From the NCBI GenBank assembly GCA_910574635.1, contig CAJTCG010000006.1:62001-126000 (forward strand): a DNA stretch of 64,000 nt, written 5' to 3'. This DNA comes from Oscillospiraceae bacterium (GTDB lineage Bacteria; Bacillota; Clostridia; Oscillospirales; Oscillospiraceae). Below the pieces are notes generated by a model, which was given only the letters and a program-made list of their open reading frames with translations, made no database searches and had not been told where the DNA came from. This document shows positions 59,063-64,000 of this stretch, in pieces (position 1 is the first letter of the stretch; each line of letters starts with the position of its first letter). Made by a program: the position numbers and the translations under genes.

Positions 59063-60466
59063 ATGCAACAATTTAAACCAGTGACAAAACAGGACGGCGC
59101 CAAGCTCCGCCGCTACTACAAGGACTGCAATTACGGCCTCTGCGAGTACTCTCTGGGGACCAAGCTCATGTGGAAGAAGGCGCTTCACCCGGCCTGGGCG
59201 GAGATCGCGGGCTGCCTTGTGGTCCGCAACCGGGACGCGGGCGGGTGGAACTTCGACTACCCGGTCCCCGGGCCGGAGGGGGACGTGGACGCGGCCCTGA
59301 GGGCCATTGAGGCTTACTGCCTGGAGGCGGGGCAGCTTCCGGTCATTTCCATGGTGCCGGAGCACAAGGCTGGGGAGCTGCTGGGCCGCTATCCCTATGT
59401 CCGGGTCAGCGATATCCGCACCTGGCGGGATTACGTGTATTACCGGGAGGACCTCCAGTATTTCACCGGGCGGCGCTACTCCGGCCAGCGGAACCACATC
59501 AAGAAATTCCGGGCCCAGTGGCCCGAGGCGGAGGTCCGCCCCCTGACGGCGGAAAACGCCGGGGCGGTGGAGCGGTTTTGGAAGGACTATGAGGCGGAGT
59601 TCCCCAAGGGGGACAACGCCAAGGCCCTGGACGAGCTGAAGCTGGCGAAGAAAATGCTGAAGCTGGCGGGGAAGCCCTGGTTCACCGCCGGGGGGATGTT
59701 CGACGGGGACAAGCTCATTGCCCTGGCCCTGGCGGAGCGCTGCGGGGATACCCTCATTATCCACATTGAGAAGGCGCTGTATTCCTATACCGGCGTGTAT
59801 CCCGCCTTTGTCCAGGCCTTCGCCCTGGCCTTCGGCGGAAACTGCCAGTGGATTGACCGGGAGGACGACGCGGCGGACAAGGGCCTGCGGACCTCCAAGC
59901 TCCAGTACGGCCCCGCCAAGCTGGCCCCTAAGTACCGTTTCGAGCCCATGAACGAGCTGATGCGCCACATCAAAGAGATCCCCAAGGTGGAGACGGCCCG
60001 GCTGACCCTCTCCGCCCTGACGGAAAAGGACATTCCCGCCTACAACGCCCTGGTGCTGGACCAGGAGCGGAACCGCTGGTGGGGCTATGACGACGTGGCG
60101 GGCCTGGGGGGCCCGGTGGAGGAGCGGAGCTTCTTCGACGTTGCCAGGCGGGACTTTGAAAACCGCCTGGCGGTGAACTTCGCCGTCCGGCTGGAGGGAA
60201 AGCTCATCGGCGAGGCGGTGCTGTACAATTTCGACTGCCGGGGCGGCGCGGAGCTGGGCTGCCGGATTGACAAGGCCTGCGCCGGGAACGGCTACGGCGT
60301 GGAGGCCTTTACGGCGGCGGCGGAGTGGGGGCTTTACAAGCTCCACCTGGGAAGGGTTTTCGCCAAGTGCTTCAAGGAGAATCAGGCGTCCTATAAGATG
60401 CTCTCCGCCTGTATGCGGAAGCACGGGGAGGACGAGACGTTTTTCTATTTTGAGAAGCTGGTGTAA
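59063..60466 (+). CDS. DUF2156 (LPG-synthase-like)-GNAT fusion protein
   Basis: 467 aa from the ATG at 59063, 8 bases after AAGGA. Residues about 1-300 are a DUF2156/phosphatidylglycerol lysyltransferase C-terminal-like double-GNAT domain (YFTGRRYSGQRNHIKKFRAQWPEAEVRPL, GDTLIIHIEKALYSYTGVYPAFVQAFAL). Residues about 310-465 are a RimJ-type GNAT domain (ARLTLSALTEKDIPAYNALV, ACAGNGYGVEAFTAAAEWG). There are no membrane helices, unlike MprF. Possibly an aminoacyl- or acyl-transferase acting on a small molecule or peptide. Confidence 0.85.
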   Translation: MQQFKPVTKQDGAKLRRYYKDCNYGLCEYSLGTKLMWKKALHPAWAEIAGCLVVRNRDAGGWNFDYPVPGPEGDVDAALRAIEAYCLEAGQLPVISMVPEHKAGELLGRYPYVRVSDIRTWRDYVYYREDLQYFTGRRYSGQRNHIKKFRAQWPEAEVRPLTAENAGAVERFWKDYEAEFPKGDNAKALDELKLAKKMLKLAGKPWFTAGGMFDGDKLIALALAERCGDTLIIHIEKALYSYTGVYPAFVQAFALAFGGNCQWIDREDDAADKGLRTSKLQYGPAKLAPKYRFEPMNELMRHIKEIPKVETARLTLSALTEKDIPAYNALVLDQERNRWWGYDDVAGLGGPVEERSFFDVARRDFENRLAVNFAVRLEGKLIGEAVLYNFDCRGGAELGCRIDKACAGNGYGVEAFTAAAEWGLYKLHLGRVFAKCFKENQASYKMLSACMRKHGEDETFFYFEKLV

Positions 60467-60472
60467 AAATGC

Positions 60473-60499
60473 GGGCCCCCGGCGAAAAACCGGGGGCCC
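60473..60499. terminator. Bidirectional terminator between convergent genes
   Basis: Perfect 10-bp stem GGGCCCCCGG/CCGGGGGCCC with a 7-base loop. It serves the DUF2156-GNAT gene and, from the other side, the PfkB gene. Confidence 0.75.
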
Positions 60500-60514
60500 T
60501 TGCTATGCGCAGGC

Positions 60515-61396
60515 TCAATAAAATTCCTTGATATACGCGTCCACGTCCGCCCGGGTGCCCATGTAGGGGCCCGGGGTCTCCATCTTGAGGGAGACCAGCG
60601 CCGTGGCGGTTTGAAGGGCGGCGGGGATGTCCTGGGTCAGCCGCTCGTTGATGTAGCAGGCGAAGGTGGTGTCCCCCCGTCCGGTGCGGCCCCCCAGGCT
60701 CCGGGCCTTGATGGGGCAGGTGTAAATCTCCTTGCCGTCGTAGACCAGCACTTCCGTGTTGTGGGTGATGAGGATTTCCTTCGCGCCCCAGCCATAGAGG
60801 ACCTTGGCGGCCTCCACCCGGTCCGCGAGGCCCGTGAGGATTTCCGCCTCGGCGGCGTCGGTTTTCAGGAAGCGGACATAGGGGAGCAGTTCCTTCTTGG
60901 CCTCCCAGTCCCGGTAGACCATGCCGCCGTTCTCCTCCCAGCGGAGCATGCACTGCACATCGATGGCCAGCATGGCGCGTTTTGCGGCGAAGGGCAGAAA
61001 CTCGTTGGGGATGTCGCCGCCCACCAGGCCCGCCAGGTGCCAGATCTTGGCGTCGATTTCCTCCGGGACCTCCTCGGGCCGGTAGGGGTCGATTTTGCTG
61101 TCCACGGTGGAGGTCCGGCGCTCCCGGTCCGGGGTGTGGTAGACGTTTTTGGTGACGAAGGAGTGGGTGCTGTGGAGGGGGAACACCGTGATGTTGGGGG
61201 CGGCGGCGAAGGCGTCCTTCAAGTCCACCTGGGCGGTGTCCGCCTTGGGCAGGACGGCGGTCTTGTGGCCCATGTTGGCGGCCGCAAAGCCGGAGTAGTA
61301 CACCGCGCCTCCGATGGCCTGGACGGTGGTTCCGTCATAGTCCACATTGGTGTCCTGGGCAATCTCTCCGATAATCAGGGTATTGAACTGGCTCAT
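60515..61396 (-). CDS. PfkB-family carbohydrate kinase
   Basis: 293 aa ribokinase fold. N terminus NTLIIGEIAQDTNVDYDGTTVQAIGGAVYYSGFAAANMGHKT, and the anion-hole/catalytic motif GGRTGRGDTTFACYINE (catalytic Asp about 247). It phosphorylates a sugar or nucleoside-like substrate. The gene overlaps the PHP gene by 4 bases (ATGA) and is third in the LacI-PHP-kinase unit. The set of partners suggests a carbohydrate or polyol catabolic function; the substrate is unknown. Confidence 0.9.
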   Translation of the reverse strand: MSQFNTLIIGEIAQDTNVDYDGTTVQAIGGAVYYSGFAAANMGHKTAVLPKADTAQVDLKDAFAAAPNITVFPLHSTHSFVTKNVYHTPDRERRTSTVDSKIDPYRPEEVPEEIDAKIWHLAGLVGGDIPNEFLPFAAKRAMLAIDVQCMLRWEENGGMVYRDWEAKKELLPYVRFLKTDAAEAEILTGLADRVEAAKVLYGWGAKEILITHNTEVLVYDGKEIYTCPIKARSLGGRTGRGDTTFACYINERLTQDIPAALQTATALVSLKMETPGPYMGTRADVDAYIKEFY

Positions 61397-62121
61397 TTCG
61401 CTTCCTCCTTACGGATGGCCTCGTCGGCCTCTACAAATTCCTGGAACGCGGGGCTCCAGAGATGGAATTTATGGCTTTCAATCATGCGCTTGTAGGCGAA
61501 GGAGTCGTGGACCCGCTCCGGCAGGAGGACGGCGGTCCGGGCCTCGTCCCCGTCCCGGTGGGTGTCGGACCCGGCCAGGCGGTAGTACTCGGGGTGGCGG
61601 CGGCAAAGCTCCAGGGCTTTGTCGTTGTTGTTTTCATGCCGGGGGTTTCCGTTGATGATCTCCGCCCCGTGGATGGCGGTTTCCTGAACCGGGGCGCTGC
61701 CCTTGCGGAAGGGGTGGGCGTGGATGATGAGGACCTGGCTGTGATACTTGTCGAAAAACTCCTGGGCGCTCATGCAGCAGATATAGGGGTTGGAGCGGAG
61801 CCACTGCTCGTCGATGCCGTAAACCAGGTAGTCGTTGTCGTTTTCCGGGAAGCGGAGCTCCGCCCCCAGGATGACGTCCAGGCCCACCTCGTCGCCCCGG
61901 CGCTTGGAGGCGTGGTAGCCGCTCAGGTAATGGTCGCAAACCTTGTCCCAGTTGTGCTCGGTGTCGATACGGGAGAGGTATTCCGGGTGGAGGTGGTCCG
62001 TGACCACCAGGCCTGTGAAGCCGTTTTGGACATAGCGGTCCACCACGTCGGCGGCGTAGAGGTGGCCGCAGCGGCTGGTTTCGGCGGTGTGGGTGTGGGG
62101 GTCGTAGCGATAGCCGTTCAT
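61393..62121 (-). CDS. PHP-domain metal-dependent hydrolase
   Basis: 242 aa from the ATG at 62121 after AGAGGGA. Metal-binding motifs: YDPHTHTAETSRCGHL (HxH at the N terminus), VVTDHLHPEY, VLIIHAHPFRKG and SDTHRDGDEA, typical of PHP phosphoesterases related to histidinol-phosphate phosphatase. Probably removes a phosphate from a small molecule. It is coupled to the PfkB kinase downstream by a 4-base overlap. Confidence 0.9.
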   Translation of the reverse strand: MNGYRYDPHTHTAETSRCGHLYAADVVDRYVQNGFTGLVVTDHLHPEYLSRIDTEHNWDKVCDHYLSGYHASKRRGDEVGLDVILGAELRFPENDNDYLVYGIDEQWLRSNPYICCMSAQEFFDKYHSQVLIIHAHPFRKGSAPVQETAIHGAEIINGNPRHENNNDKALELCRRHPEYYRLAGSDTHRDGDEARTAVLLPERVHDSFAYKRMIESHKFHLWSPAFQEFVEADEAIRKEEAK

Positions 62122-62175
62122 AGTGAAAATTCCCTCTTTCCTCACGGGGAGCGGAAGCTCCCTGTGTGTGATAAT

Positions 62176-63186
62176 TTAAGACGCGTGCAGATCCCGGCAG
62201 GTGCTGCGCTTGATCAGCGTCGGCATCAGAATCTGATGGACATAGCCCTGGGTGCCGTTTTCAATTTTGTCCCGGAGCATATCCACCGCCTGGACGGCCA
62301 TGTCCCGCTTGGGCTGTTCCATGGTGGTCAGCTCAATCCGGGGCAGGGCGGTGGAGGAGATGTTGTCGAAGCCGATGAGGCTCAATTGACCGGGAATATT
62401 AATGCGGGCGTCGTCCGCCGCCTTCAAAACGCCCAGGGCGTTGGAGTCCGTGGAGGCGAAGATGGCGGAATAGTCGATGGGCTTGGCAAAGAGCTCCTTG
62501 GCCAGCTGGTAGCCGCCGGTGATGGAGGAGCGGGTGAATTCGCTGTTGAAGAACCGGGGGGTCAGCCCCAGCTCCCGGCAGGCCCGGATATACCCCTCCG
62601 CCCGGAACTGGTGGGTGGTGGTGTGGCGGCGGCCAAAGTAGAGGATATCCCGGTGGCCCAGCTCATAGAGGTACTTCGTGCCGATATAGGTCCCCCGGCT
62701 GTTGTCCACGGCCACGTAGCTTTGAGGCTGGTCCCGGAGGTTCTCGCTGAGGAAGACCGTGGGCACCTGGTCCGTGTAGGCCCGGATGTTCTCATAGGTC
62801 TTTGGGCTCTGGGGGACGATGAGGATGCCGTCCACCTGCCGGCTGAGAAGGAGCTTCACCACCGTCTTCTCCTGCTTCAAATCCGGCCCGGAGTTGCAGA
62901 GCATGATGTTGTACCCATGCCCCCTGGCGCTCATCTCGGCGTAATAGGCCAGCTCCGACATAAACTGGTTGTCGATGGAGGGAACCACCAGCCCGATGAG
63001 CCCCGTGCGCTTGGTCACCATGGAGCGGGCCACGTAGTTGGTGGTATAGCCCATCTCGTCGCAGAGCTTGATAATGCGCTCCCGGGTGTCGCTGCCAATC
63101 TGGTGGCTGCCGGAAAGGGCGCGGGAGACGGTGGCGTAAGATACGCCGGCGGCTTTGGCCACGTCCTTCAAAGTTACACTTTTCAT
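62176..63186 (-). CDS. LacI-family transcriptional regulator
   Basis: 336 aa. HTH and hinge TLKDVAKAAGVSYATVSRALSGSHQIGSDTRERI at the N terminus, then a periplasmic-binding-like effector domain (TGLIGLVVPSIDNQFMSELAYYAEMSARGHGYNIML). Likely binds a sugar or sugar phosphate. It heads the minus-strand operon; a palindromic operator lies 33 bp upstream of its start, so autoregulation is likely. Start after AAAGGATG. Confidence 0.94.
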   Translation of the reverse strand: MKSVTLKDVAKAAGVSYATVSRALSGSHQIGSDTRERIIKLCDEMGYTTNYVARSMVTKRTGLIGLVVPSIDNQFMSELAYYAEMSARGHGYNIMLCNSGPDLKQEKTVVKLLLSRQVDGILIVPQSPKTYENIRAYTDQVPTVFLSENLRDQPQSYVAVDNSRGTYIGTKYLYELGHRDILYFGRRHTTTHQFRAEGYIRACRELGLTPRFFNSEFTRSSITGGYQLAKELFAKPIDYSAIFASTDSNALGVLKAADDARINIPGQLSLIGFDNISSTALPRIELTTMEQPKRDMAVQAVDMLRDKIENGTQGYVHQILMPTLIKRSTCRDLHAS

Positions 63187-63218
63187 AGCTTTTCATCCTT
63201 TCCGCGCCACTGGAAATT

Positions 63219-63230
63219 GTAAACGTTTCC
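63219..63230. promoter_or_regulatory. LacI-type operator near the LacI gene
   Basis: GTAAACGTTTCC with palindromic core AAACGTTT, typical of LacI-family sites. Its core equals that at 63430-63437. Confidence 0.7.
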
Positions 63231-63382
63231 GCTTTATTTTTTGGAACCGGCCAAACTCTGGCCGGTTCAAGTTGTCAAGTAAAGAATATCCGATTTTCCC
63301 GGCAATGTCAATAACAATCTGGATTTTTCCCATCTTTGGGCAGAAAAACGAAAAATAATCGAAGTCTTCGGCGTTTGGCATA

Positions 63383-63412
63383 TTGACAAAGGACCTGTGT
63401 TTCATTTAGAAT
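63383..63412 (+). promoter_or_regulatory. Promoter of the HAD phosphatase gene
   Basis: TTGACA (63383-63388), 18-bp spacer, TAGAAT (63407-63412). The second LacI-type operator begins 14 bp after the -10. Confidence 0.75.
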
Positions 63413-63425
63413 AAAGCTGAAAAGG

Positions 63426-63441
63426 CCGCAAACGTTTACGG
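63426..63441. promoter_or_regulatory. LacI-type operator before the HAD gene
   Basis: CCGCAAACGTTTACGG is a near-perfect palindrome with the same AAACGTTT core as the site at 63219. It overlaps the expected transcription start of the HAD gene, a position suited to repression. The rest of 63231-63382 is AT-rich with no gene visible. Confidence 0.75.
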
Positions 63442-63524
63442 TTGGGCCGGAGACGGCCCGGCCGCCTCCTGGAACGCCGTTCCAGGGACCCGCGACGTCT
63501 ACCACATTATGAGGAGGAATTCTT

Positions 63525-64000
63525 ATGACCCCCGATATCAAAACGATCTTTTTCGACGTTGGCAACACGCTGCGCATCGTGCTGAAGGAGCAGGACTTCA
63601 TCGACCGGGCCGAGGCCGGGCTGATGGAGCTCATCCACACCACCGAGACCCATGACGAGCTCTTTGCCAAGCTGGAGGAGCGCTGGAAGAAGTACCGCAA
63701 GATGTCCAAGGAGACCCTGCTGGACGCCTCTGAGGGCGAGCTGTGGACCCAGTACATGCTGCCGGAGTACGACGCCAACATGATCTTTGCCAACGCGGCG
63801 AAGCTGACCCGCCTGTGGCGGGATCACGACGGCCGCCGGGTAGCCCGGGCCGACGCCGTGGATACCATTAAGGAGCTCTGCGCCCGGGGCTATACCCTGG
63901 GCATCATCGCCAACACCGTCACCGAGACGGAAATCCCCGACTGGATGGCCGCTGACGGCGTGGCCCAGTGCTTCAAGACCACCATCCTCTCCTCCAAGGT
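63525..64000 (+). CDS. HAD-superfamily hydrolase (partial, 3' end outside window)
   Basis: 158 codons visible, frame open at the edge. Motif I is IFFDVGNTL (nucleophile Asp about 11, with Gly-Asn-Thr in place of the usual x-Asp-Gly-Thr), and motif II is IIANTVTE. A cap domain lies between. Such proteins are usually phosphatases of sugar phosphates. It is transcribed divergently from the LacI-PHP-PfkB operon and shares its operator type. Start after GAGGAGG. Confidence 0.88.
   Translation, partial: MTPDIKTIFFDVGNTLRIVLKEQDFIDRAEAGLMELIHTTETHDELFAKLEERWKKYRKMSKETLLDASEGELWTQYMLPEYDANMIFANAAKLTRLWRDHDGRRVARADAVDTIKELCARGYTLGIIANTVTETEIPDWMAADGVAQCFKTTILSSK

Noticed and set aside
1..64000. tRNA, rRNA, CRISPR array or intact prophage
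   Set aside because: Read through for cloverleaf 3' ends, rRNA conserved blocks, regularly spaced repeats and phage structural genes; none found.

Overview
The window reads as a chromosomal segment of a GC-rich, anaerobic, spore-forming and probably motile member of the Clostridia, most like the Oscillospiraceae (Flavonifractor/Lawsonibacter/Intestinimonas type). This is inferred from content rather than from a marker gene. The evidence is: an Rnf ferredoxin:NAD+ oxidoreductase operon, the oxygen-sensitive class III ribonucleotide reductase (nrdDG), the germination protease gpr, two chemoreceptors plus a FapA-like protein, AGGAGG-type ribosome sites, sigma-A promoters, and high GC at third codon positions. 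I see no rRNA, tRNA, CRISPR array or intact prophage.

Layout. 1-14.6 kb is almost all minus strand. It holds a DHH phosphoesterase, two coiled-coil hypothetical proteins, a BceAB-like transporter with its OmpR-type two-component pair, a second small ABC transporter, and two tandem LytTR/GHKL two-component pairs. Two operator types stand out. One (ACATTT repeated every 11 bp, 6 bp before the -10) lies before both the BceAB-like operon and its regulator. The other (ACATTTCAT-type 9-mers 21 bp apart, as used by LytTR regulators) lies before a LytTR regulator gene and before the coiled-coil genes. 15-20 kb is a BMP-type nucleoside ABC transporter operon. 20.2-24.1 kb has a FIST sensor protein, a soluble chemoreceptor and a FapA/DUF342 protein. 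24.8-25.7 kb is a graveyard of mobile-element pieces, including a MITE-like element inside an IS1182-family transposase remnant. 25.8-28.7 kb pairs an orphan solute-binding lipoprotein with a membrane chemoreceptor.

28.8-36 kb (minus) carries a DUF1622 protein, an XRE regulator, nrdG/nrdD, and a flippase-histidine kinase-response regulator operon of KdpDE type without a Kdp pump. 36-43 kb (plus) has a PhzF-like isomerase, an Asp/Glu racemase-family protein and the complete rnfCDGEAB operon. 43.1-45.2 kb is a folate salvage unit: a tetrahydrofolate riboswitch in front of folT and folC. 45.3-54.3 kb is largely housekeeping: an rRNA methyltransferase, dprA, topA, trmFO, plsX, acpP and rnc. It is interrupted by a low-GC XRE gene/operator module and a non-coding repeat block. 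54.3-64 kb has gpr, a SLOG-family protein, a NUDIX hydrolase, a sugar O-acetyltransferase, a Na+-dependent amino-acid symporter, a DUF2156-GNAT fusion, and a LacI-controlled cluster (PfkB kinase, PHP hydrolase, divergent HAD phosphatase) with two matching operators.

The best-supported new-looking observations are the two operator families and the regulons they imply, the THF riboswitch with a built-in P1/terminator competition, the inverted 31-bp palindromes around one LytTR pair, and the LacI/PHP/PfkB/HAD cluster of unknown substrate.
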